Of a stretch of DNA of 64,000 nt, positions 16,065-25,463 are shown in pieces. Where the stretch lies: positions 1 to 64,000 of the forward strand of contig CAZXUE010000003.1 in NCBI GenBank assembly GCA_964643895.1, given 5' to 3'. A program made the translations under genes and the position numbers. The notes beneath the pieces are model-generated. The model saw only the letters and a program-made list of their open reading frames with translations, did no database searches and was not told the DNA's origin. Source of the stretch: UBA7683 sp964643895 (GTDB taxonomy: Bacteria > Patescibacteriota > Saccharimonadia > Saccharimonadales > UBA7683). How positions within the stretch are numbered: the first letter of the stretch is position 1; every line of letters begins with the position of its first letter.

Positions 16065-18374
16065 ATGGCGAACTTAAAAGAACTGCGCGATGAGCGCCTA
16101 AGAAAACTGGGAGAGCTAAAAAAGCTGGGCCTTAACCCGTACCCCGCAAAATCGAACCGAACCCATATGATGGGTGACGTTATTGCTAAGTTCGATGACT
16201 TAGAAGACCAGATAGCAACGGTTGCAGGCAGAATTATCGGCATTCGTAAGTTTGGCAAACTTGCCTTCATAGTTTTGAAGGATGCATCAGGACAAGTACA
16301 GCTTTTTTTGAAAGATGGCGGTGTGCAATCCACCAATCCCGTAGCTGGTTTTATTGGTCTTGACCACCTAAACCTGCTTGATGCGGGAGACTTTCTTGAA
16401 GCAACTGGCCCCATCATCAAAAGCAAAACAGGTGAAATCTCAATTGACGTGCAGACCTTGCGGCTTTTGGCTAAGTCGCTTCGACCAATGCCCACAGCAC
16501 AAGACGGTTTTACTAACAAGGAGGAGCGCATGCGTCGGCGCTACGTGGACATGAACGTTAATGAGGATGTTCGTCAACGATTCATTCGACGCTCAAAGTT
16601 TTGGCAGGCAACACGCGATTTTCTTCTGAACAATAATTTTACGGAAATTAATATTCCAGTGCTGGAGCATACTACCGGCGGCGCCGATGCGAATCCGTTT
16701 GTAACGCACATGGACGCTTTGAATCAAGATTTTTACCTTCGTATTTCGCACGAGCTACCACTAAAGCGCTTGATTGGCGCTGGTTATGAAAAAGTCTTTG
16801 ATATTGGTCCACGTTTTCGAAACGAGAACTACTCGGACGAACATTTACCGGAGCACATTGCAATGGAATGGTACTGGGCATATGCTGACTGGCAAGATGG
16901 CATGGTATTCATGGAGGGGATGTTCAAAAAAGTGCTGCAAGAAGCATTCGGTACTCTGCAGTTTATTCTCAACGGCCAAGAAGTTGATATGAGCAAGCCG
17001 TGGGAGCGATGGGATTATGCGACCGTTATTCGCGAACATTACGGTATCGAGGTGTTCGACTGCACAATCGACGAAGTGAAGGCCGCACTGAAGAAGCATG
17101 GGCTTGAAGTAGAAAAAACTGAGAATATTTCGCGCGGTATTGATAAGCTCTGGAAGAAGGTTCGTGCAACCGTGGCTGGTCCAGTCTGGCTTATTAACAC
17201 ACCAACATTTATTTCTCCCCTCAGTAAGGCAGATGATGCTAACCCTCATTTTGTGCAGCGATTTCAGGCAGTCATTGGCGGTAGCGAACTGTGTAACGGT
17301 TGGAGCGAGCTGAATGACCCGGTTGATCAGCTTAATCGTTTCTTGGAGCAGCAAAAAATGCGCGATGCGGGTGATGATGAGGCGCAAATGCTTGATATCG
17401 ATTATGTGGAGATGCTTGAATATGGTATGCCGCCTGCATGTGGACTTGGTTTTTCCGAAAGAGTGTTTTGGATTTTTGAAGGTGTAACAGCACGCGAAGG
17501 AGTGCCATTCCCGCAGCTCAGATCAGAGGTAGATGAGGTTACAAAGAGCATATATCCAGAGATCAACTTTGAGCAACAGGGTGTCGAGGGCGGAGCGGGA
17601 CCTACGAATAAGCAGTTAGACTCGGCAGTTAACCAGGGTACACAAAAGCTTTATCTCGTTGACTACACTATTCATGAATTTGATGCGCATGTCGCTACTA
17701 TCCAAAAAAATGAGGATGAAACAGTACGAATTATTTTAGATCAGACGGCATTCTATCCGGGTGGTGGGGGCCAAGATTTTGATTTGGGAGAAGTGACATG
17801 GTCATCCGGTCGTCTTCAGCTTACAAGAGTAGGTAAAGATCAAAATGGAATTGTTGCTCACGAAGGAATAATTGAGGGTGTTGCTCCGCACGAGGGTCAA
17901 GCAGTGAAAGGATCTGTTGACGTAGAGCGAAGGCTGCTTAATTCACGCTTGCATTGTGCAGGACATCTTATTGATCGTGCCCTGGAGCTTATTGGTAAAA
18001 ATTGGCAGCCAGGAAAGGGCGCCCATTATCCAGATATGTCGTTCGTTGAATACTCAGGAGAATATATCTTTGATGAAACGGAAGGCCTAGCTCACGAGAT
18101 TGAGGAAAAAATAGCAGATATTGTAGCCGCGGGTGGCAAGATTAGGATTAAAGAAGTATCAAGTGACCAGGCTCGTTCACTCAGTAAGTATATTCCGGAG
18201 GCTGTACTTAAGACATATCAGAGGGTGCAGCTAGCGGTGTATCCGGATAATTTTCATATTTGCTGTGGGGGTACGCACCTCAATGACGTTTCTGAACTTG
18301 GCAAGATTGTCATAACTAAGATCAAAAAGAAGAACGGCAATATTAGAATTAGCTATCGCTTGGAAGCAATGTAA
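16065..18374 (+). CDS. lysS: Lysyl-tRNA synthetase fused to an AlaX-like editing domain
   Basis: 769 residues, about 260 longer than normal LysRS. Residues ~45-145 form the OB-fold anticodon domain; ~160-500 the class II core with RRRYVDM, HTTGGADANPF, FDIGPRFRNE and GLGFSERVFWIF. From ~520 an AlaX/ThrRS-SAD-like domain follows: AFYPGGGGQ, HCAGH at 630-634 (HxxxH) and CCGGTH at 733-738 (CxxxH), the zinc ligands of alanyl-tRNA editing proteins. The domain could hydrolyse mischarged tRNA, in cis or in trans. TAGAAT at 16049-16054 may be its own -10 box. Confidence 0.93.
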   Translation: MANLKELRDERLRKLGELKKLGLNPYPAKSNRTHMMGDVIAKFDDLEDQIATVAGRIIGIRKFGKLAFIVLKDASGQVQLFLKDGGVQSTNPVAGFIGLDHLNLLDAGDFLEATGPIIKSKTGEISIDVQTLRLLAKSLRPMPTAQDGFTNKEERMRRRYVDMNVNEDVRQRFIRRSKFWQATRDFLLNNNFTEINIPVLEHTTGGADANPFVTHMDALNQDFYLRISHELPLKRLIGAGYEKVFDIGPRFRNENYSDEHLPEHIAMEWYWAYADWQDGMVFMEGMFKKVLQEAFGTLQFILNGQEVDMSKPWERWDYATVIREHYGIEVFDCTIDEVKAALKKHGLEVEKTENISRGIDKLWKKVRATVAGPVWLINTPTFISPLSKADDANPHFVQRFQAVIGGSELCNGWSELNDPVDQLNRFLEQQKMRDAGDDEAQMLDIDYVEMLEYGMPPACGLGFSERVFWIFEGVTAREGVPFPQLRSEVDEVTKSIYPEINFEQQGVEGGAGPTNKQLDSAVNQGTQKLYLVDYTIHEFDAHVATIQKNEDETVRIILDQTAFYPGGGGQDFDLGEVTWSSGRLQLTRVGKDQNGIVAHEGIIEGVAPHEGQAVKGSVDVERRLLNSRLHCAGHLIDRALELIGKNWQPGKGAHYPDMSFVEYSGEYIFDETEGLAHEIEEKIADIVAAGGKIRIKEVSSDQARSLSKYIPEAVLKTYQRVQLAVYPDNFHICCGGTHLNDVSELGKIVITKIKKKNGNIRISYRLEAM

Positions 18375-18413
18375 ATTTATGGCTCTTGAAGTAGCGCGGA
18401 GGTATTTAAGAAA

Positions 18414-19124
18414 ATGATTGAAGTAAGGAGTATCTCCAAAACATACGGGAGAAAAAAGACCGAGTTTCATGCTCTAAAAGATATTAGTTTTACGATTGCA
18501 TCTGGCGCAAGTGTGGCGATTATTGGTAAGTCTGGCTCTGGGAAGTCCACTTTAATGCATGCAATGAGTGGCTTGGATCGTCCGCAAACGGGGCAGATTT
18601 TGGTAGATGGCATTAACATTCTCGATTTAAAACCAAAACAGGTTGATCGGTTTCGTTCTGAAAAAATTGGTTTTATTTTTCAAAGCTTTTTTGTACAAGC
18701 CAACGAAAGCTGTTTTGACAACGTGAGTTTGCCGCTTGAGATAGCTAAAATTTCACGTACTCGACGGAAAAAGATGGTTGAACAGGCTCTGAAGGAAGTG
18801 GAGCTGTTTGATAAAAAGAAGAGTCGTGCTCGCGATCTTTCTGGAGGCCAAAAACAGCGTCTTGCAATTGCCAGGGCGATTGTTGGTGAGCCAGAGATTT
18901 TATTTGCAGATGAACCAACTGGCAATCTCGATTCTGTAACTGGGCAAAAAGTAGAAGATCTTCTATTTGGCTTTAATAAGCAAAAAGGCATGACCTTAAT
19001 AATTGTCACACACGATGAAGATCTGGCTCAAAAATGTGATGTACGTATTTACGTTAAAGACGGTAAGGTTGCGACTATCGAACAGAAGTCGTCACGTAGC
19101 ACACGCAGAAAGGTGGGGGCATAG
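18414..19124 (+). CDS. ABC transporter ATPase, MacB/LolD type
   Basis: 236 residues. Walker A GKSGSGKST, Q-loop FIFQSF, signature LSGGQKQRLAIARA, Walker B ILFADEPTGNLD and the His-loop VTHDED are all intact. The MacB/LolD class drives lipoprotein or peptide export rather than import. GGAGGT lies upstream. It ends 2 nt before the permease gene, so the two form one transporter. Confidence 0.93.
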   Translation: MIEVRSISKTYGRKKTEFHALKDISFTIASGASVAIIGKSGSGKSTLMHAMSGLDRPQTGQILVDGINILDLKPKQVDRFRSEKIGFIFQSFFVQANESCFDNVSLPLEIAKISRTRRKKMVEQALKEVELFDKKKSRARDLSGGQKQRLAIARAIVGEPEILFADEPTGNLDSVTGQKVEDLLFGFNKQKGMTLIIVTHDEDLAQKCDVRIYVKDGKVATIEQKSSRSTRRKVGA

Positions 19125-19126
19125 CT

Positions 19127-20506
19127 ATGAAAATTATTGATATTGCCAGGCGAGCGGGCAGAAGTCTGCGTCATGCCAAAATCCGTACCATTTTAACGGC
19201 ACTTGCTATCGGTGTTGGAGCGTTCACTCTCACACTTACCATGGCTGCAAGCACCGGCGCACGCCAATTTATAGATGGTGTTATTAGTGATAATTTTGAT
19301 CCAGCCGAGCTGATTGTTACGAAAGATGAGCAAATACTTGGTGCAGCAGATGCTAGCAAGCCCCTTGAGTACGATCCAAGCTTTGGCGCATCGAGCAGCA
19401 GTGCGGGTGCGGCAATTCAAGTGAAGCGTCTCTCGCAAGACGATCTGCAAAAAATACGAGAGTTACAAGAGGTGGAATCTCTTCGAGAAGGCGTCAGTGT
19501 GAACGCCGCCTACGTAACTCGAGAGGGTCAAAAGAAGTACGTGGCAACACTCGGTGCTCTCAATCCATTCCAGAGCCCCGATCTTCTGGCTGGCACTATG
19601 CCGAAGCCGCTTAAAAATGGATCGGTCCTGATGCCGGAGGGTTTTCTTGAACCACTTGGTTTTAAGAATGCCGAAGATTCGATTGGCAAAACTGTGACAG
19701 GAGCTTTCAGGTCATCGGTAGACCCTGCTGAACTGGCGGGTCGCATTGCTCGGGGTATTTCACCAGAAGAGCTAGCCGCATTAAGCTCAGGCTCATTAAA
19801 AGAGGAGACTTTCACCATAGTAGGAGTTCTTAAAAAGCCTGTAACTGCGCAGCCTGGCACGGAACTATACTTCCTTATCAATAACGAGGAGGCGCTCCGC
19901 CNNNNNNNNNNCCTGAATGAAATTTCAACAAAAGGGACCGATGATTACCAAAAGTATACCTCCGTTTACGTGCGCATTAAGGACGGCGAAGATGCACAAA
20001 AACTCAGCACGGCACAAGATACATTAAAGAAATTGGGCTACACCACGCTTTCGGCTAAAGAAACTCAGCAATTTTTAATGCAGTTTATCAATATCTTACA
20101 AGGAATAGTTGTCGGTTTCGCATTCTTGGCCGTTATTGCCTCGGTATTTGGTGTGATTAATACGCAGTACATTAGTGTACTTGAGCGTACCCAGCAGATT
20201 GGGTTGATGAAGGCGCTTGGTATGCGCCGAAGAGACATTTCTCGACTTTTTCGAGTTGAGGCGGCATGGATCGGTCTGCTCGGCGGCGCACTTGGTTCGG
20301 GACTGGCATTTGCCTTAGGTACGCTTCTGAACCCATGGATTACTGAAACAGTAGATCTTGGTGCAGGCAATAGGTTGCTTGTGTTCCAGCTACTACCAAT
20401 TATAGCGTTGGTGGTTGGCTTGATGTTGGTGGCAATTTTTGCCGGTATTTTACCAGCACGAAAAGCGGGTAAGCTCGACCCAGTTGAAGCTTTAAGAACT
20501 GAATAA
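19127..20506 (+). CDS. ABC transporter permease, MacB/FtsX-like (contains N gap)
   Basis: 459 residues as written. One helix near the N-terminus (AKIRTILTALAIGVGAF), a large periplasmic/extracytoplasmic MacB-type core and three C-terminal helices with the FtsX domain block LERTQQIGLMKALGMRRRDI. Ten Ns at 19902-19911 interrupt the extracellular part; the true number of missing bases is not known, so the reading frame across it is an assumption. Works with the preceding ATPase, probably exporting peptides or moving lipoproteins. Confidence 0.9.
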   Translation: MKIIDIARRAGRSLRHAKIRTILTALAIGVGAFTLTLTMAASTGARQFIDGVISDNFDPAELIVTKDEQILGAADASKPLEYDPSFGASSSSAGAAIQVKRLSQDDLQKIRELQEVESLREGVSVNAAYVTREGQKKYVATLGALNPFQSPDLLAGTMPKPLKNGSVLMPEGFLEPLGFKNAEDSIGKTVTGAFRSSVDPAELAGRIARGISPEELAALSSGSLKEETFTIVGVLKKPVTAQPGTELYFLINNEEALRXXXXLNEISTKGTDDYQKYTSVYVRIKDGEDAQKLSTAQDTLKKLGYTTLSAKETQQFLMQFINILQGIVVGFAFLAVIASVFGVINTQYISVLERTQQIGLMKALGMRRRDISRLFRVEAAWIGLLGGALGSGLAFALGTLLNPWITETVDLGAGNRLLVFQLLPIIALVVGLMLVAIFAGILPARKAGKLDPVEALRTE

Positions 20507-20578
20507 AAACTATATACAAATCAAACGATTGAAAATACTACTTGTGCTTATAGATATCCAATCTGGTAAAATCTGGCT

Positions 20579-22117
20579 ATGTCTAATTTTGAGATGGAGC
20601 CTTCTACCCCGGTTGACTACCCATTCTCTGATATCGATGTGGCGTTGAAGCAATTTGCAATGCAGGTAGCCGAAGTAGAGACAGTTTTTGATTACCGCTT
20701 AGGTGGTAAAAGGCAGTTACGTGCCATGTTGGCGCGTGAGTGTGAAGCAAGTTCGTATTCTGGAGAGCTGGTGGTCATAGTTCCGCAACCCGGAGCAGTC
20801 AGGTTAGTGAATCATACATCAGGTGTTTCCCTTGCTTGCGAAGGACCATTTGTAGGCTATCTCGAGCAGTTTTTCCCGGTACCGGAGATTTATGAGGTAG
20901 CCGACTTTTCAACACCTGATGATATCAACTATATACCGAGTGCGTCGGAGGAAGAACCTTGGCTAAATCGTCGTAACTTAGTTATTCCAAAGCTTGGTCT
21001 TAGGGTCCGTCCGGCAATTCCGCATAACGGCTACGAAGACGATGATCTAATATACGAAGTTTTAGCCGAAGACGTACTTGATTTGTTCGAAGCCGACGAC
21101 ATGCACCCCTTACTTGGTGAGGAGGGTATCTTTAACCAGATGGCCGCAACCTTGCTGAGGGGTGTGGGCTCGGGGCGAGTGGATCTTGGTCAAGTAAGTT
21201 CTCGGCTTACGGAGGCTGTTTTTGAGCAATCACAAGAAACCCAATATAAGGACGCTCACTTAAGGTTCGTCCTTCACCCAGATGCAGAGCTATTTATTAC
21301 TGATGACCTCTCAAGCGCTCGTGCGTTTATCACTAATGAAGGCAAAGAGGACTCAGTGTTTCCAGATAGAGTTGAGTTGCCTACAGACACTTTGCACTCA
21401 TTCAAGCTTCTTGGATTCGATTGGCTTTGGGTGAGCGATCTCGAATCTTCAGATGATAATGATGTTACGCTGTTTGCCGTGGTTGAGCTCTTGGATGAAT
21501 CTGATCAGGAACTTGCTGGTGGGGCACGCGTTGCATGTGTGGCGGTGGATAACTTCAGGCTGGGAGATATATTGGAAAAGAGGCAGACAATACAAAATCC
21601 TCAAGATATTTTTGCGTATGAAAAAAAATTGTTCAATAGTTCACTTGAATGGCTTGCAACACAAAATGGCAAACTAAGCCAAGAGGATATGGTGCGCGTA
21701 ATTCAGAACATTCTTGCCGCAGTTAATGTTGTTGACGAAGATGGCGCACAAAACTTATATACGAGCAGAACACTAGGAAGCGAGATCATACTCAATCTTG
21801 AACAATATAGAGTTGTAAGAGGGTGGTACTTATCAGATGATCAGTGCTATGAATGTACGGTAAATATTCGAGACTTCCAGGATGTGCGTGGCATTATTAC
21901 GGAGTATGTAGCTGGCGACATCTCTCCTGACGATGAGAGCACGGAACTAATCCTGAGGTGTGTACTAGATGTCAGAAGTGATAGAGAGCTAAGATCACTC
22001 GGTGTTGATGCAATTGAAGTTCCGGTTGAAGAAGTCTCGCGGGCACAGCTTGTTACAGGCTTGGAGGTTGGCAAGTTGGGAGCTTTGCTACGATCCCGAT
22101 ATCCTCACGCCAACTAG
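20579..22117 (+). CDS. Unknown large acidic soluble protein
   Basis: 512 residues, strongly acidic, without signal peptide or membrane helix. No domain recognised. Repeated short hydrophobic strands with D/E-rich connectors suggest an all-beta or mixed fold (for example LFAVVELLDESDQEL). TAAAAT at 20567-20572 lies 6 nt before ATG, so the mRNA is leaderless. It is a single gene between the ABC transporter and a membrane-anchored protein; base composition matches its neighbours. Confidence 0.75.
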   Translation: MSNFEMEPSTPVDYPFSDIDVALKQFAMQVAEVETVFDYRLGGKRQLRAMLARECEASSYSGELVVIVPQPGAVRLVNHTSGVSLACEGPFVGYLEQFFPVPEIYEVADFSTPDDINYIPSASEEEPWLNRRNLVIPKLGLRVRPAIPHNGYEDDDLIYEVLAEDVLDLFEADDMHPLLGEEGIFNQMAATLLRGVGSGRVDLGQVSSRLTEAVFEQSQETQYKDAHLRFVLHPDAELFITDDLSSARAFITNEGKEDSVFPDRVELPTDTLHSFKLLGFDWLWVSDLESSDDNDVTLFAVVELLDESDQELAGGARVACVAVDNFRLGDILEKRQTIQNPQDIFAYEKKLFNSSLEWLATQNGKLSQEDMVRVIQNILAAVNVVDEDGAQNLYTSRTLGSEIILNLEQYRVVRGWYLSDDQCYECTVNIRDFQDVRGIITEYVAGDISPDDESTELILRCVLDVRSDRELRSLGVDAIEVPVEEVSRAQLVTGLEVGKLGALLRSRYPHAN

Positions 22118-22183
22118 TGGCTTTGCAAGCTTGTGCTTTTTACCGACCCAGCTATACTCTAACGTAACAATAAAGGAGTATGT

Positions 22184-22513
22184 ATGGACAATTTTCAAAA
22201 ACCGCAAGAAACGGCTCAAGCTTCAGCACCAGAGGCTGCACCACAGACTCCTGCGCCACCCCCAGTAACTTTCGTTACGCCACCCGAGCCAGCAAACTTA
22301 CGAAAGTCGAATAAAAAAGGTCTATTTATTGGTTTTGCGCTCGCGTTCGTGGTTCTGCTGACCGGAGGTGGAGCCTTTGCATTTTATACCTATCAAAACA
22401 ACAATCCCGAGAAGGTCCTGGCTGATGCATTAGCAAATACAATCAGCTCTTTTGGCGAAAAGAGTCCGAGCACTACCCTCGGGTCACTTACGTATGAGTA
22501 CAAGGGCGACTAA
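22184..22513 (+). CDS. Membrane-anchored unknown protein, N-terminal part before in-frame TAA
   Basis: 109 residues: a Pro/Ala/Gln-rich cytoplasmic tail, one membrane helix (about 45-70, GLFIGFALAFVVLLTGGGAFAFY), then an outer start ending LTYEYKGD. The TAA at 22511-22513 is in frame with the next 290 codons, so this and 22517-23380 look like one gene cut by a nonsense codon. TATACT at 22153-22158 and AAAGGAG 5 nt before the ATG give a good start. Confidence 0.65.
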   Translation: MDNFQKPQETAQASAPEAAPQTPAPPPVTFVTPPEPANLRKSNKKGLFIGFALAFVVLLTGGGAFAFYTYQNNNPEKVLADALANTISSFGEKSPSTTLGSLTYEYKGD

Positions 22514-22516
22514 TCG

Positions 22517-23380
22517 GTGAAAGTAAAGGTGGCTTTTGAGGGTAAGGCAACTGGAGAGGACGGGCAAGGTAGCGCGGATATCACACTTGATTTTGCAGGC
22601 CGAACTTACACAGTCAAAACCTCTGCTGTCGTATTTGGAGAAGATGAGGTGTATTTTAAGGTCGAAAAGCTCAAGGCCCTAGTAGATCAGTTGCTCTCGA
22701 ACAATCCCGAGGCTGCGGCTTACGGAGAGTATGTTAACCCGATTGTAGCTAAGGTCGATAACCGTTGGATCAAAATTACTAAAGACGACATCAGCAAGCT
22801 TTCAAGTGCTAGTGAAGATGAGGTTGATACATGCACTGAGGCGCTGAAGAGCTTTAAAATATCAAAAAACGATTCAAAGCAGCTCAAAAAACTCTTCAAG
22901 GAAAATCAGTTTATTATCGTCAGTGAAAAATTAAAGAACGAGACTGCCGCAAACGAAAATAGCTTTCACTACAAACTTGATTTTAATAATGCTGCAGCAG
23001 AAGGTTTTGCTAAACAAGTCATCACGCTTGAATCTTTCAAAAGTATTACGCAAAGCTGCGAGCTTGATGAAAAAAAGATAGCAGAAGGTTTTAAAGATGC
23101 CAAAGATGGAGTTGCTAAAGAAGCGTCAAAACCAGTTGTGGAACTTTGGGTTGGCAAAGAAACACGTCGACCAACTAAGTTTCGCGTGAGCGCGGACGAT
23201 AAAGACGTTACGGTTGATTTTAGCAGTGAGTTCCGTCTCGGTGCCGAAAATGTCTTGATTGAAAAGCCAAAAACCTCAGTTTCAATCACTGATTTAAAAG
23301 AAGAATTTGAAAACCTTATGCCAAGCGGTGGAGCACCGCAAACAAGCACAAGAAGTACCACCAGAATGAATTCACTGTAG
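22517..23380 (+). CDS. Continuation of the split membrane-anchored protein
   Basis: 287 residues in the same frame as the preceding 109-residue ORF, one sense codon after its stop. The sequence (VKVKVAFEGKATGEDGQG...) reads as the extracellular domain expected after the upstream helix, with a Lys-rich middle and two conserved-looking Cys (DTCTEALKS and TQSCELDEK). No SD precedes the GTG, so independent translation is doubtful. A terminator at 23406-23433 closes the unit. Confidence 0.55.
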   Translation: MKVKVAFEGKATGEDGQGSADITLDFAGRTYTVKTSAVVFGEDEVYFKVEKLKALVDQLLSNNPEAAAYGEYVNPIVAKVDNRWIKITKDDISKLSSASEDEVDTCTEALKSFKISKNDSKQLKKLFKENQFIIVSEKLKNETAANENSFHYKLDFNNAAAEGFAKQVITLESFKSITQSCELDEKKIAEGFKDAKDGVAKEASKPVVELWVGKETRRPTKFRVSADDKDVTVDFSSEFRLGAENVLIEKPKTSVSITDLKEEFENLMPSGGAPQTSTRSTTRMNSL

Positions 23381-23405
23381 TATACTAAAATTAAACAAAC
23401 AGCAG

Positions 23406-23433
23406 AAAAAGCCGGCCAAATGCTGGCTTTTTT
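23406..23433 (+). terminator. Intrinsic terminator
   Basis: AAAAAGCC (23406-23413) pairs with GGCTTTTT (from 23425) around an 11-nt loop and runs into TTTTTTC. Confidence 0.8.
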
Positions 23434-23451
23434 CATCTGGCTATAAGATAT

Positions 23452-23541
23452 ATGACAACATATTGTCATATAGCCGACGAATACAGTACAAAACACCAGC
23501 CACTCAAGCTCCGCGCTCCAAGCGTGTAAAGTGGCTGCTTT
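23452..23541 (+). promoter_or_regulatory. Possible leader ORF plus hairpin before the 23570-serS pair
   Basis: A 25-codon ORF starts at 23452 a few bases after TATAAG and stops at 23527-23529, inside the loop of CAGCCACT (23497-23504)/AGTGGCTG (23530-23537), followed by CTTTATTACT. Its 5' end overlaps ATATGACAA-CATA-TTGTCATAT, a 9-bp palindrome. The layout resembles the other leaders here, but Ser codons are few (AGT, AGC), so a serS link is weak. Confidence 0.3.
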
Positions 23542-23569
23542 ATTACTACATATAGTAGAATATCAATAG

Positions 23570-24082
23570 ATGAGAGAGTTTACAGGGCTTGAAATACAAC
23601 AAGAGCTAGAGCTGCCTCCGGAAGAGAAAGTATTAGTAGTTAATCTAGACCGACTGACAGATAGATACTTACGTGCAGCTCAATTTACATGCGGCCTTAC
23701 TGTAACAGGCGTAGCGGTCGATTGTGCGACGCCTTATCTTGAGATGACGGAGGAAGCCCTACGTCTTAGTGCCCCGATCGTTGGTCTGTCGGCGAGCCAA
23801 CCTGACGAAGACATTACGGTGACATATGCGCAGCACCGTGTAAGGTTCCCAGCATGGGCAAGGCTCCGGCTAAAGGAGTTGGCATGCGTCACAGGTTTCA
23901 ACCAAGCAAACATCCTGCGAAGTATACTCACCTTTGAGTTACCCAGCTTACTCGGTGGTATGTCACTCGATGAGGCGGAGGCCGAACAATTGCGATCGCA
24001 AGAAGAGGCAATAGTTGCTTACTTTGAGTGGGCTGACAGAATTCAGGCAGGCGGTGATCCAAACGAGTCCCCGCCAATATAA
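23570..24082 (+). CDS. Unknown soluble protein upstream of serS
   Basis: 170 residues, acidic, no membrane helix, no family recognised. The middle contains a possible short ribbon-helix-helix-like segment (WARLRLKELACVTGFNQANILRSIL), which resembles an HTH but is not convincing. It lies 46 nt before serS, which has its own -10 box, in a layout parallel to the unknown gene before proS. Confidence 0.6.
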   Translation: MREFTGLEIQQELELPPEEKVLVVNLDRLTDRYLRAAQFTCGLTVTGVAVDCATPYLEMTEEALRLSAPIVGLSASQPDEDITVTYAQHRVRFPAWARLRLKELACVTGFNQANILRSILTFELPSLLGGMSLDEAEAEQLRSQEEAIVAYFEWADRIQAGGDPNESPPI

Positions 24083-24128
24083 GTGGGTCTCTGCCTATTA
24101 TTGATAAACTTACGGTATACTATTTAGC

Positions 24129-25373
24129 ATGCTCGACATTCAATTTATCAGAGAAAATGCACAAAAAGTAAAAAGTGCTGCTGCAGCCAAAAATGTAGTA
24201 GTCGATGTAGATAAGCTTCTGGAGCTTGACTTCAAACGCCGAGAATTACTTCAAGAGGTTGAAAAGCTCAGAAAAGCTCGCAACGAAACTGCCGCCCAAA
24301 TGAAGAATGGTCAACCGTCGCCCGAGCTGATTGCCGAAGGTAAACGAATAAAAGAAGTACTCAGCGAGCTGGAGGCCCAACTTGAACCCACAGAGAGAGA
24401 ATACAGGGCGCTTCTGGGCGATGTACCTAATCTTTTCTCAGAAGATACACCGTTGGGCGGCGAAGAGTCTAATCAGGTTATTGAACAGTGGGGTGGTACT
24501 GAGAAGCGGCCGATCAAAGACCATCTTACATGGCTTGAAGAGCGTGATCTTGTTGATTTTGAGCGGGGTGCCAAGGTCGCGGGAAGTAAATTCTATTACT
24601 CAATAGGCGATTTGGCGGAGTTAGAGCTCTCGCTCACGCAATACGCCATGCAAAAAGCAATTAGTCATGGGTTTACTCCAATGCTGGTTCCAAATATGGT
24701 GAATGGCGATGTCATTGGTGGTACGGGCTATGCGCCGCGTGGCGAAGAAAAACAGATCTACTCCATTGAAGGTGAAGATTTGCACTTGATTGCCACCGCC
24801 GAGATTCCGCTTACTGCGTATCATAAAGATGAAATCGTAGATCTAAAGCAACTTCCTTTGCTCTATGTTGGCTGGAGCCCGTGTTATCGAATGGAAGCAG
24901 GTGCTTACGGCAAGCACAGCAAGGGTATATTCAGAGTTCATCAGTTTTATAAGGTTGAAATGTACGTTTTCTGTGAGCCAGAAAAGAGCGAAGTGTGGCA
25001 TGAAAAACTCATGCAGATTGAGGAGGAGATTTTACAAGAGCTCGGTATTCCATATCGTAAACTTGCAATTGCTGCCGGAGATCTGGGGGCGCCTGCTTAT
25101 AAAAAATTTGATCTTGAATATTTTAGCCCACTTGATGGCGAGTATCGAGAATTAACGAGCTGCTCAAATGTAACTGACTATCAGGCACGACGGCTTAATA
25201 TCCGTTACAAAAATAGTGAAGGAAAAGTGCAATTTGTTCATACACTGAACGGAACGGCGATGGTATCCAGCCGCGGACCAATCGCAATTATCGAAAACTT
25301 CCAAACAGAAGAAGGTAATGTCATTATCCCCGAAGTGCTTCGACCATATATGGGTGGTAAAGATAAGATTTAG
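24129..25373 (+). CDS. serS: Seryl-tRNA synthetase
   Basis: 414 residues, normal length. The N-terminal coiled-coil arm (about 30-105) that grips the tRNA-Ser long variable arm is followed by the class II core: motif 2 CYRMEAGAYGKHSKGIFRVHQF and motif 3 NGTAMVSSRGPIAIIENFQ. TATACT at 24116-24121 is 7 nt before ATG, a leaderless start. No leader peptide lies directly before it. Confidence 0.97.
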   Translation: MLDIQFIRENAQKVKSAAAAKNVVVDVDKLLELDFKRRELLQEVEKLRKARNETAAQMKNGQPSPELIAEGKRIKEVLSELEAQLEPTEREYRALLGDVPNLFSEDTPLGGEESNQVIEQWGGTEKRPIKDHLTWLEERDLVDFERGAKVAGSKFYYSIGDLAELELSLTQYAMQKAISHGFTPMLVPNMVNGDVIGGTGYAPRGEEKQIYSIEGEDLHLIATAEIPLTAYHKDEIVDLKQLPLLYVGWSPCYRMEAGAYGKHSKGIFRVHQFYKVEMYVFCEPEKSEVWHEKLMQIEEEILQELGIPYRKLAIAAGDLGAPAYKKFDLEYFSPLDGEYRELTSCSNVTDYQARRLNIRYKNSEGKVQFVHTLNGTAMVSSRGPIAIIENFQTEEGNVIIPEVLRPYMGGKDKI

Positions 25374-25381
25374 TTTCTGCC

Positions 25382-25420
25382 CCTTCTGTCATTTCCGCCA
25401 GGCCGGGAATGACGAGAAGG
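25382..25420. repeat. Palindromic REP-like hairpin after serS
   Basis: CCTTCTGTCATTTCC and GGGAATGACGAGAAGG form an imperfect 15-bp hairpin. It carries the GTCAT...ATGAC ends of the dispersed family and may act as the serS 3' end. Confidence 0.6.
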
Positions 25421-25463
25421 AGAAATCTAAGGTACAATAGGACTGCAAACAAAAGGAGGGTGA

